Positions 16,384 through 23,567 of a stretch of DNA of 26,742 nucleotides are shown here, piece after piece. The notes beneath the pieces are model-generated. The model was not told where the DNA came from. It saw nothing but the letters and a program-made list of their open reading frames with translations, and made no database searches. Origin of the DNA: GCA-2688265 sp964527395 (GTDB lineage: Archaea > Nanobdellota > Nanobdellia > Woesearchaeales > GW2011-AR9). The stretch lies in assembly GCA_964527395.1 (NCBI GenBank), contig CAZGQD010000020.1, forward strand, positions 1-26,742, written 5' to 3'. The position numbers and the translations under genes are program-made. The stretch's first letter is position 1. Every line of letters begins with the position of its first letter.

Positions 16384-17100
16384 ATGAATGTAGAAGAAAA
16401 AAGTAATTTGTCTGTAGTTGAAAAAAGAAAATTGAAAGTTATTTTATTGTGTGCAAGAGAAGATGGGCATGCAGGAGTAGTTTTAGATATTATTAGAGAA
16501 TTTTCTTTGTTTGAGGTAGTTGGTTTTTTGGATGATAAAAGTGATTTACAAGGGAAAGAGATTTTAGGTATTCCTGTTATTGGAACAATATTAGGTTTTG
16601 AGAATAAATTTGTTTTAAGTGATGGAAAGGAATATTTTGATGGGAAAGAGATTGATGGTTTTTTTGTTTGTACAGGAAATAATAAATTTAGAAAAATATG
16701 TCAAAATATGGTTGAAGGACTTGGTGGGAGAATGATTAATGTGATCCATCCTGATTCAATAGTATCTAAGAGTGTAACTTTTTCTAATGGAATCTTTGTG
16801 GGGCCAAGAGTAGTGTTGGTGCATAATGTTAAAGTAGGAAGAGGTAGTTTGATTAATAGTGGAGCAATTGTAGATCATGATTCCGTGTTAGAAGATTTTG
16901 TTTTTTTATGTCCAGGAACAAATGTAGCAGGGAATGTTTATTTTGAAGAAGGTAGTTTTCTTGGAATTGGAGCAAGTGTGATCCCAGGAAAAAGGATTGG
17001 TTCTTGGGCAGTAGTGGGAGCAGGATCAGTTGTGATAAATGATGTTTTGTCAAAGGAAGTAGTAGTTGGAGTTCCAGCTAAGAATATCAGAAGTGATTAA
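16384..17100 (+). CDS. NeuD/PglD-like sugar O- or N-acetyltransferase
   Basis: A 238-residue protein with two parts. The N-terminal alpha/beta sugar-binding domain runs to about residue 115 (LKVILLCAREDGHAG to FFVCTGNN). A left-handed beta-helix of hexapeptide repeats follows, from VIHPDSIVSKSVTF to the C-terminal VVGVPAKNI. The likely catalytic histidine is in AIVDHDSVLEDF. Relatives include NeuD (sialic acid O-acetylation), PglD and LegH (acetylation of the 4-amino group of a UDP-diamino sugar). Because the next genes encode a 4-aminotransferase and a 4,6-dehydratase, a PglD/LegH-like N-acetylation is the more attractive role (inference). GGAG at 16372 lies eight nt before the start. Confidence 0.87.
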   Translation: MNVEEKSNLSVVEKRKLKVILLCAREDGHAGVVLDIIREFSLFEVVGFLDDKSDLQGKEILGIPVIGTILGFENKFVLSDGKEYFDGKEIDGFFVCTGNNKFRKICQNMVEGLGGRMINVIHPDSIVSKSVTFSNGIFVGPRVVLVHNVKVGRGSLINSGAIVDHDSVLEDFVFLCPGTNVAGNVYFEEGSFLGIGASVIPGKRIGSWAVVGAGSVVINDVLSKEVVVGVPAKNIRSD

Positions 17101-17138
17101 ATAAAATGTTGTTTATGTTGGAATAGCGCTTTGGATTG

Positions 17139-17153
17139 CATAAAGCTTAAAAG
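17139..17153 (+). promoter_or_regulatory. Internal TATA-type promoter before the operon aminotransferase
   Basis: CATAAAGCTTAAAAG is identical to 3700-3714 and sits at the same 37-nt distance from an ATG (17176). It would allow the aminotransferase and dehydratase to be transcribed separately from the upstream genes. Confidence 0.65.
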
Positions 17154-17175
17154 CAGTTTTTTGGTATTTTTTAGT

Positions 17176-18300
17176 ATGAGAAAAGTTCAATTAGCTAAAC
17201 CTTTTATCTCAGAGGAAGATATAAATGGAGTTGTTTCTGTTTTGAAGTCAGGTTGGCTTAGTTTAGGACCAAAATTGAAGGCTTTTGAAGAGAGTTTTGC
17301 TTCTAAGATTGGTCTTAAATATGGAGTTGCAGTAAATTCAGGGACATCAGGTCTTCATTTGTGTATAAGAGCTTTGGGAATAGGTCCAGGAGACGAAGTT
17401 ATTAGCTCTCCGTTTTCTTTTGTGGCTTCAGCGAATTGTATTTTGTATGAAGGAGCAAAACCAGTATTTGTAGATGTAAAAGAAAATGATTTTAATTTAG
17501 ATGTTGAAAAATTAGAAGCAGCAATAACTGAAAAGACAAAGGCTATTGTAATTCCACATATTTTTGGGCAAAGTTGTGATATGACTAAATTAATGGAAAT
17601 TGCGCGTTCGAAAGGAATTTATGTTATTGAAGATGCTTGTGAGTCTATTTTGGCAACACATAAAGGTAAGGATTTAGGTAGTTTTGGAGATATGGCAGTT
17701 TTTGCGTTTTATCCAAATAAGCAAATGACAACAGGTGAAGGTGGTATGATTGTTACTGACAATGATGAATTGGCAAAGCTTTGTAGAAGTATGACTAATC
17801 AAGGTAGGAGTGATAATATGCAATGGTTAACTCATGACAAACTTGGTTATAACTACCGTATGGATGAAATGAGTGCTTCTTTAGGTTTAACTCAACTTTC
17901 TAGAGTAAATTCAATTATATCAGGAAGGAGAAGTTTAGCTTTATTTTATAATACTCTTTTTTCTTCTTTGAATATTTCAGGTTTAATTCTGCCAAAAGTT
18001 GATGAAAAAAATGATTCATCTTGGTTTGTTTATCCTATTAGAATTCCAGCTTATATTAGAGATGAGTTTATAAGGTGTTTAGGTGATAAAGGAGTTGCAG
18101 CAAAAGCGTATTTTTTTCCTTGTATACATTTGCAACCTTTTTATAAAGAAAGGTTTGGTTTTAAAGAAGGAGATTTTCCTGTAGCAGAAAAATTATCTTT
18201 TGAAACAGTAGTGATCCCATTTCATTTACAAATGGAAGTAGCAGATATAGATCATGTTGTTAATTCTGTTAAAAATGTTTTATTTGAGCTTTTGAATTGA
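17176..18300 (+). CDS. DegT-family UDP-4-keto-sugar aminotransferase (PseC/LegC/PglE-like)
   Basis: A 374-residue PLP-dependent aminotransferase. Visible elements are LAKPFISEEDINGV (start of the fold), GWLSLGPKLKAFEE, NSGTSGLHLCIRALG (phosphate loop), IEDACES (D153, pyridine nitrogen), and FAFYPNKQMTTGEGG with K182 forming the Schiff base. Paired with the 4,6-dehydratase 18 bp downstream, it most likely aminates C4 of UDP-4-keto-6-deoxy-GlcNAc or its epimer, as PseC, LegC and PglE do. The frame is open to 17131, but a TATA element lies inside that extension, so ATG 17176 is the start. Length and active site are normal. It has none of the Asn-rich N-terminal extension seen in the two full-length minus-strand homologues. 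Confidence 0.9.
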   Translation: MRKVQLAKPFISEEDINGVVSVLKSGWLSLGPKLKAFEESFASKIGLKYGVAVNSGTSGLHLCIRALGIGPGDEVISSPFSFVASANCILYEGAKPVFVDVKENDFNLDVEKLEAAITEKTKAIVIPHIFGQSCDMTKLMEIARSKGIYVIEDACESILATHKGKDLGSFGDMAVFAFYPNKQMTTGEGGMIVTDNDELAKLCRSMTNQGRSDNMQWLTHDKLGYNYRMDEMSASLGLTQLSRVNSIISGRRSLALFYNTLFSSLNISGLILPKVDEKNDSSWFVYPIRIPAYIRDEFIRCLGDKGVAAKAYFFPCIHLQPFYKERFGFKEGDFPVAEKLSFETVVIPFHLQMEVADIDHVVNSVKNVLFELLN

Positions 18301-18318
18301 AAGAAAAGGTGTTTTTAA

Positions 18319-19386
18319 ATGAATTATTCAAATAATAAAAATCTTGAAAAGGTTAATTTTGAAGGAAGTGATAATTTAGTTTCTTTTTTTAGAGGTAAGG
18401 ATATTGTTGTAACAGGAGGTTGTGGTTCTATTGGAAGTGAAATAGTAGCTCAACTTTTGAAATTCGAACCTAAAAGAATAAGAATTTTTGATTCTAGTGA
18501 ATCAGGACTTTTTGAAATGCAACAGCGATTTAAATCAAATATATTGCGTTTTTTAGTAGGAAATATTAGAGACAAACAAAGGCTTTCTTTTGCAGTAGAA
18601 AATGCGGATATTGTATTTCATGCAGCAGCTTTGAAACATGTTCCTTTATGTGAATATAATCCGTTTGAAGCAGTTTCAACTAATGTGATTGGAACTCAGA
18701 ATTTGGTGGAAGTTTGTCGTAGTAAAGGTGTTAAAAAATTAGTTTCAATTAGTACAGATAAAGCGGTAAATCCAATAAATACAATGGGTGCTACTAAGCT
18801 TTTGGCAGAAAAAATAGTTCTTACAGGGAGATTAGGAGATAATTGCAAAACAAAATTTAGTTGTGTAAGGTTTGGTAATGTGTTAAATTCAGTTGGTTCA
18901 GTAATTCCTATATTCATGAAGCAAATAAAAGAAGGAGGGCCTGTTACAATTACCTCTTTGGAAATGGTAAGATATTTTATGACTAAATCCCAAGCTGTTG
19001 GACTTGTTTTAAAGGCAGCATTTTTAACGGATGGAGATGAAATTTTTATTTTAAAAATGAAGAAATTGAAAATAGTTGATCTTGCAGAAGTGATGATTGA
19101 AAAATATTCAAGAGTATTTGGCCATGAAAGAGGTATAGTTTCTATAAAGGAAATAGGGGTTAGGCCAGGAGAGAAGATAGATGAGCATTTATTGACAATT
19201 GAGGAAAAAGAGAGAATGTTTGATATGGGAGATCTAGTTAAGGTACATAAAGCAAAAGAGATATCTTTTATTTCTCAAGAACAGAAAAATTTACAGGTTA
19301 AAAATTTTGAACATAATGTTTTGTTATCAAAAGAAGAGATTGGTAAGATCTTGGATGGATTGAGTTTGGATAGAGTGTATTTTTAG
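18319..19386 (+). CDS. UDP-N-acetylglucosamine 4,6-dehydratase (PseB/CapD/FlaA1-like)
   Basis: A 355-residue extended SDR enzyme. The NAD(P) loop is VVTGGCGSIGSE (30-41); FHAAALKHVPLCEYNPFEA and ISTDKAVNPINTMGATK follow. T146, D147 and K148 are the catalytic segment, and M156-x3-K160 takes the place of the usual Tyr-x3-Lys, which is normal for the CapD/PglF/PseB branch. It converts UDP-GlcNAc to a UDP-4-keto-6-deoxy hexose for the upstream aminotransferase. There is no membrane domain, so it is a short soluble form like PseB/FlaA1, not full-length WbpM. GAGCATTTATTGACAATTG-type coding near the end gives the family's VRPGEKIDEHLLT motif. It is the last gene of the plus-strand operon. Confidence 0.92.
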   Translation: MNYSNNKNLEKVNFEGSDNLVSFFRGKDIVVTGGCGSIGSEIVAQLLKFEPKRIRIFDSSESGLFEMQQRFKSNILRFLVGNIRDKQRLSFAVENADIVFHAAALKHVPLCEYNPFEAVSTNVIGTQNLVEVCRSKGVKKLVSISTDKAVNPINTMGATKLLAEKIVLTGRLGDNCKTKFSCVRFGNVLNSVGSVIPIFMKQIKEGGPVTITSLEMVRYFMTKSQAVGLVLKAAFLTDGDEIFILKMKKLKIVDLAEVMIEKYSRVFGHERGIVSIKEIGVRPGEKIDEHLLTIEEKERMFDMGDLVKVHKAKEISFISQEQKNLQVKNFEHNVLLSKEEIGKILDGLSLDRVYF

Positions 19387-19388
19387 TA

Positions 19389-19396
19389 TTTTTTTT
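19389..19396 (+). terminator. Oligo-T terminator of the neuB operon
   Basis: Eight T residues start three bases after the dehydratase stop codon, in the 14-bp gap before a convergent gene. This is the classic form of an archaeal terminator. Confidence 0.45.
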
Positions 19397-19400
19397 GAAG

Positions 19401-21146
19401 TTAACATTCAAATATCTCTGTGGTAATTGTATTTTTGTCTGAGAAGCTGATGGTTTTTTCACATAGAGAACTGACAAAATGAGCAGGACTATTTTTGTGA
19501 AGTGGTGGCCAATGAGTTAGAATGATGGTTCCTTTTCTATTTTTGATGTTATTTATGGCTTTTTCTGGGTAAAGATCTATTTCGTTGTCAGCGAAGCCTA
19601 TTACATTTTCGTAATTGTGCCAGTAGTTATGATCATAGTACCAGTGAATGCCTTGATTGTTTGAATAAATAGGGTAGTTTGGATTATTTTCTTTGATATA
19701 ATTGATAGCTTGCCATTGTGATGTACTGATATCAGGTGATGTGGGATGAAATAAATATTCTATTGTAAGGAATATGTTGAATGAAAATGTAATAGCTAAG
19801 AAAATGATGATTAAAGGCTTGATAGTTTTTTTTCTTTTTTTGATAAGATAAAAAAGAGAAATGGTTAGTAATAATATAACAGATATTACTGTTGTAAAGA
19901 AGATAGTTGCAAAAGAAATCCCTAGCATTGGTCCTGAGCTTGAAGTGTATGAAAAAATGAATGCAAGATTTAAATTTAAGATTTCTTGTAGATATAGTTT
20001 TGGGAATCTGGCAACTTGTTTAAGATTGAGAGTATTTAAATAAAATAGGAATGTTGTGAAAATAAAGATTATTCCAGATATGATGAGTATATTTTTTTTA
20101 CTCCAGTTGATTTTTGTAATTAAGGCTGCTGTGAGAATGCAAAGTGCAGGGATTGTGTGCATAAAATATTTGTCAATAGCTCCAAAAGTGATAATGAAAG
20201 TGTAAAAAAGAAGAGTTGTTATGATCCAGATATATTCTAAAGAATAGTTTTTTAATGTTTTAGCAGGAGATATTTTGTTTAATTTTTCTTTTAGAATTAA
20301 AAATAGCGGACTAAGGATTAAAAGAGGTGTTGCCCAAAGAAAATAAATACTTGGACCTAAGATTGAGAAATGTTTTGAATAGTATCTTCCAGTGTCAGGA
20401 GAAATGATTATATTTAACCATGTTTCTGGATTGTTTATAAATGCGTAAAGTAGGCTGAGTGAGAAGATAATGATTGCAGTAGTTCCTACTGTGAATGAGT
20501 CTTTGAGGTATTGTGTGGTTTTTTTTTGTATAGATATCTCTTTGTTAGTTGTGAAATTTATTATGAATGCATAGATTAGGAAAATTATGGCTAAAATAGC
20601 AGCATTTTGTTTTGCTATGATTGCGATTCCAAGAGCAATTCCAGCCAAGATATTATATATAATATTGTTTTGTTTGATGAATTTATCATAAAAATAGAAT
20701 GTAAGTAAGGCACAAGTCATAATTAGGTTACCTTCAACATCAAATTGAAGAGCAGCTAAGGTAGGGTAGAAAGTGATGAGCATGAGGCTTGCTGCTATTG
20801 TGGCTAGTTTTTTGTTATTGTATTTTTCTTGAGTATATTTGTATAATATTAATGTGTTGATGACTGAGAAAATTAATGGTAAAAGTCGGAATACCCATAT
20901 TTTTAAGCCAAAAATGCTAATTAAAGGGATGTAAAGAAGGTTTAGGGGTATTGGAGAATGATAATTTTGATTGACACCCATATTGTCCATAACTGAGAGA
21001 GTATAGGCGAAATTGGCTTCATCATCGTATAGGAATTCAGTTAGATTTGTTGCTCTAAGGGCTGTGATTAAGATCAATAGAGTAATGAAAAAATAGAAAT
21101 ATTTTTTTGAAGTACTATTTTTGAAGTTATTATTTTCTTCTTCCAT
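19401..21146 (-). CDS. GT39/ArnT-like membrane glycosyltransferase (GT-C fold)
   Basis: A 581-residue polytopic membrane protein with about a dozen hydrophobic helices. After the first helix (YFYFFITLLILITALRA) comes LYDDEANFAYTL, where D41/D42/E43 lie at the position of the catalytic acidic residue in the first outer loop of PMT/ArnT/GT83 enzymes. FDVEGNLIMT and the C-terminal soluble region from about residue 470 (YIKENNPNYPIYSNNQGIHW) also fit. Such enzymes use polyprenyl-phosphate sugars and act on the outer face of the membrane. It follows the Gfo/Idh/MocA gene by 26 bp on the same strand and is likely cotranscribed with it. The sugar and acceptor are unknown. Confidence 0.85.
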   Translation of the reverse strand: MEEENNNFKNSTSKKYFYFFITLLILITALRATNLTEFLYDDEANFAYTLSVMDNMGVNQNYHSPIPLNLLYIPLISIFGLKIWVFRLLPLIFSVINTLILYKYTQEKYNNKKLATIAASLMLITFYPTLAALQFDVEGNLIMTCALLTFYFYDKFIKQNNIIYNILAGIALGIAIIAKQNAAILAIIFLIYAFIINFTTNKEISIQKKTTQYLKDSFTVGTTAIIIFSLSLLYAFINNPETWLNIIISPDTGRYYSKHFSILGPSIYFLWATPLLILSPLFLILKEKLNKISPAKTLKNYSLEYIWIITTLLFYTFIITFGAIDKYFMHTIPALCILTAALITKINWSKKNILIISGIIFIFTTFLFYLNTLNLKQVARFPKLYLQEILNLNLAFIFSYTSSSGPMLGISFATIFFTTVISVILLLTISLFYLIKKRKKTIKPLIIIFLAITFSFNIFLTIEYLFHPTSPDISTSQWQAINYIKENNPNYPIYSNNQGIHWYYDHNYWHNYENVIGFADNEIDLYPEKAINNIKNRKGTIILTHWPPLHKNSPAHFVSSLCEKTISFSDKNTITTEIFEC

Positions 21147-21172
21147 TGTAATTTTTTAAAGTTAACTCTCAT

Positions 21173-22153
21173 CTATCTGTTTGTTAGAGAAAGACAAATG
21201 TTTAGAGCGTTTAGACCTACAATCCCATCAACAAGAGGTTTTGTTCTTGTTTGGACACAGTTTATGAAGTGTTTTAGCTCTAGTTTTAGAGGTTCTTCAT
21301 TTTGAACACCAACAATAGTTTTATCTGGTAAGGCGAATTTGATAACATAATCCCCATATTCGTCTTCTCCTTCATTTGTGAAGTGGCTTTGGTAGACAAC
21401 TAATTCTTGAGTGATATAGTTTAATTCAGCATAACCTTTGCTACCAGTTACAGTTAAGTTTCTGATTTTTACAGGAGTGATCCAGTTAACTTGAATAAAA
21501 CCAGATTTGTTTTTGTATTTTAGGAAAATATCAGCGTAATCTTCACGTTTTTCTATTAATGCTTTACCCATGTTACCACCAATTGCTGTTGGAAGTTCAT
21601 CGAATAAGAAGTTGATAATGTCTATGTCATGTACAGCTAAGTCAATTATTACATTCATATCTCTTATTTGAACAGGTACTGCTCCTACACGTCTAGCAAT
21701 AATAGATGTAACTTCACCTAATCTTCCTGAATCAATTATTTGTTTTAATTTTTGAACAGCAGGGTTGAATCGTTCAATATGGCCAATTTGTAAGATTGTG
21801 TTTGTATTATTTGATGTTGTGATCATTTCTTGGGCTTCTTGAATTGTTGGAGCTATTGGTTTTTCTACTAAAGTGTCTATTCCTTTTTTCATGCAATATA
21901 TTGAGACTTCTTTATGATATTTTGTTGGAACTGCTATACTTACAGCTTGAATATCTTTTTGTTCTTCAAGCATTTCTTCGTAATTAGTGTAATATCTGCA
22001 GTTGAATTTCTCTGCTGTGTTTTTTGCTAAGTTTTCATTTAAGTCACAGACTGCTACTAAATTAGCTGAATCTATTGTGTGATAGTTTCTAGCATGATGT
22101 TTTCCCATGTTTCCAAGGCCAATTACGGCTACGTTTGTTTTTTTTTGTTCCAT
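21173..22153 (-). CDS. Gfo/Idh/MocA dehydrogenase, probable UDP-N-acetylglucosamine 3-dehydrogenase
   Basis: A 326-residue NAD-dependent oxidoreductase. Motifs are VIGLGNMGKHHARN (10-23, Rossmann), the EKP signature (97-99), GHIERFNPAV (124-133) and DLAVHDIDII (171-180) with H175 as probable catalytic histidine. The GHIERFNPAV form is typical of the GnnA/WbpB-like group that oxidises C3 of UDP-GlcNAc (or its uronic acid) so that a DegT enzyme can add an amino group. The immediately upstream gene is such an aminotransferase, which supports this reading; substrate choice is inferred. The 73-bp gap between them holds a large perfect inverted repeat that overlaps a possible TATA box for this gene. 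Length is normal for the family. Confidence 0.88.
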   Translation of the reverse strand: MEQKKTNVAVIGLGNMGKHHARNYHTIDSANLVAVCDLNENLAKNTAEKFNCRYYTNYEEMLEEQKDIQAVSIAVPTKYHKEVSIYCMKKGIDTLVEKPIAPTIQEAQEMITTSNNTNTILQIGHIERFNPAVQKLKQIIDSGRLGEVTSIIARRVGAVPVQIRDMNVIIDLAVHDIDIINFLFDELPTAIGGNMGKALIEKREDYADIFLKYKNKSGFIQVNWITPVKIRNLTVTGSKGYAELNYITQELVVYQSHFTNEGEDEYGDYVIKFALPDKTIVGVQNEEPLKLELKHFINCVQTRTKPLVDGIVGLNALNICLSLTNR

Positions 22154-22167
22154 TTTCTTTCTTTTTT

Positions 22168-22208
22168 ATACATAATTCTATGTATGGTTTATACATAGAA
22201 TTATGTAT
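22168..22208. repeat. Perfect 18-bp inverted repeat overlapping a TATA element
   Basis: ATACATAATTCTATGTAT (22168-22185) and its exact reverse complement (22191-22208) flank the five bases GGTTT. Each arm is itself an imperfect palindrome (ATACAT...ATGTAT). Read on the minus strand, the inner edge forms TATGTATAAACC, a TATA-like core centred about 36 nt before the downstream start codon. This can be either an operator covering the promoter or an RNA hairpin in the leader. Confidence 0.7.
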
Positions 22209-22226
22209 GTGATTTTGTTTTTTTTG

Positions 22227-23366
22227 TTAGATTTGGTCCCAAGTTGTGATAGTGTCTGAGATTCTTTTTAGATCTGATTTTGATAAGCTTGGGTGGATAG
22301 GGATGGAAAGGACTTCTTTGGATGCTTTTTCTGTGTTTATGTGGATTTCGTTGTTGTGTCTTTTGTATATTTTTTGTTTATGGATAGGGATAGGGTAATA
22401 GATTTCTGAACCAATATTATGTTGTTTTAGGTAATCTTTTAGATGGTTTCTTTGTTTGTTTTGTGGGTTGCTTGTAGGGATTGAGATTGTGTATTGGTGG
22501 ATAGCGTGGCCGTTGTGGATATTTGGGAGGGTAATGTGTTTTAGGTTTTTTAGGTTGTTTGTGATGAAGGTAGCGTTGTCTTTACGTTTTTGGTTGAATT
22601 TGTCTAGTTTCTTTAGTTGCTCGATACCAATAGCAGCTGCGATGTTGGTCATTCTGAAATTGTGACCGTAATGTGAGTGGTGGTAGCGTTTTTTAGATCC
22701 GTGAGATACAATTAGTCTTAGTTTGTCTGCTATTTCTTGTTTATTTGTAGTGATGATGCCGCCTTCTGCTGTAGTCATGTTCTTGGTTGGGTAAAAAGAG
22801 AAGCAAGCTGTGTGGGTGGAACCTATCTTTTTTTGGTTTATGCTTGCTCCATGAGCTTGACAGGCGTCTTCAATGATAGTTAGATTGTGGCGTTTTGCTA
22901 TTTTTTCAATCTCTTGCATGTTGCAAGGGTTGCCAAACAAATGTACTACTAGAATTGCTTTGGTTTTACTGGTTATTTTATTTTTTATTTGATTTGGATC
23001 TATGTTGAATGTTTTTGGGTTGATATCTGCGAAAACTGGACTTGCACCTACGTATCTAATTGCGTTGGCAGTTGCTACAAATGAGAAAGGGCTAGTGATT
23101 ACTTCGTCTTCTTTTGTGATTCCGTGGGCTTTTAAAGCTGCGTGAAGAGCAGTAGTTCCGTTGGATGTGGCTATAGCATGATTTGCTGTGATGTAGGTTT
23201 TGAAGTTGTTTTCAAATTGCGTTACTTGTTGGCCTGAAGCTAGGATGCCTGAGTCTAGAACCTTTAGGACAGCTTGTTTTTCTTCGATACCAATGATTGG
23301 TTTAGCTATATGGATAGGAGAATTGTTATTAGATTTAGTACTAGCTTTAGTAGTTGATTTAGTCAC
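22227..23366 (-). CDS. DegT-family aminotransferase, probable UDP-3-keto-sugar aminotransferase (GnnB/WbpE-like)
   Basis: A 379-residue PLP enzyme. IHIAKPIIGIEEKQAV begins the fold, NGTTALHAALKAHG is the phosphate loop, IEDACQAHGA holds D167, and FSFYPTKNMTTAEGG holds the lysine, K195. The ACQAHGA segment and the link to a Gfo/Idh/MocA dehydrogenase resemble the WbpE/WlbC/GnnB group, which aminate C3. An extra 15-residue Lys/Ser/Thr/Asn leader (TKSTTKASTKSNNN) precedes the conserved start. The start codon is GTG, supported by GAGGT at 23374-23378, seven nt upstream, and a CTTATAAAG core on the minus strand at 23405-23413. Substrate assignment rests on context. Confidence 0.9.
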   Translation of the reverse strand: MTKSTTKASTKSNNNSPIHIAKPIIGIEEKQAVLKVLDSGILASGQQVTQFENNFKTYITANHAIATSNGTTALHAALKAHGITKEDEVITSPFSFVATANAIRYVGASPVFADINPKTFNIDPNQIKNKITSKTKAILVVHLFGNPCNMQEIEKIAKRHNLTIIEDACQAHGASINQKKIGSTHTACFSFYPTKNMTTAEGGIITTNKQEIADKLRLIVSHGSKKRYHHSHYGHNFRMTNIAAAIGIEQLKKLDKFNQKRKDNATFITNNLKNLKHITLPNIHNGHAIHQYTISIPTSNPQNKQRNHLKDYLKQHNIGSEIYYPIPIHKQKIYKRHNNEIHINTEKASKEVLSIPIHPSLSKSDLKRISDTITTWDQI

Positions 23367-23446
23367 TCTTTTTACCTCAAAACTGGGTGTTTTTGAAGAA
23401 TTGGCTTTATAAGTGTTAAGGAATAAAGGTTTTTTTTGAGAGTGGA

Positions 23447-23465
23447 TTGTTCATAATGTTTATAA
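23447..23465 (+). promoter_or_regulatory. First copy of a duplicated 19-nt promoter-like element
   Basis: TTGTTCATAATGTTTATAA is identical to 23504-23522 and resembles the promoter at 13038. Its TATA core would direct initiation near 23485-23490, giving a longer leader for the downstream unknown gene. Confidence 0.5.
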
Positions 23466-23503
23466 TAAAAGCTGGATTTTAGGTAGTTAGAATTTAAGAG
23501 TCC

Positions 23504-23522
23504 TTGTTCATAATGTTTATAA
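23504..23522 (+). promoter_or_regulatory. Second copy of the 19-nt element, likely promoter of the unknown gene
   Basis: This is an exact repeat of 23447-23465, shifted by 57 bp. The GTTTATAAA core (23515-23523) is centred 28 nt before an in-frame ATG at 23547 and 49 nt before the Shine-Dalgarno-preceded ATG at 23568. Confidence 0.6.
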
Positions 23523-23567
23523 ATTAATATTTTCTTGGATCTTTGGATGTGTAGGAGAGATATAAAA

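Noticed and set aside
17131..17175. 15-residue upstream extension of the operon aminotransferase
   Set aside because: It contains the complete TATA element shared with the 3737 gene, so it is unlikely to be in the message from that promoter.
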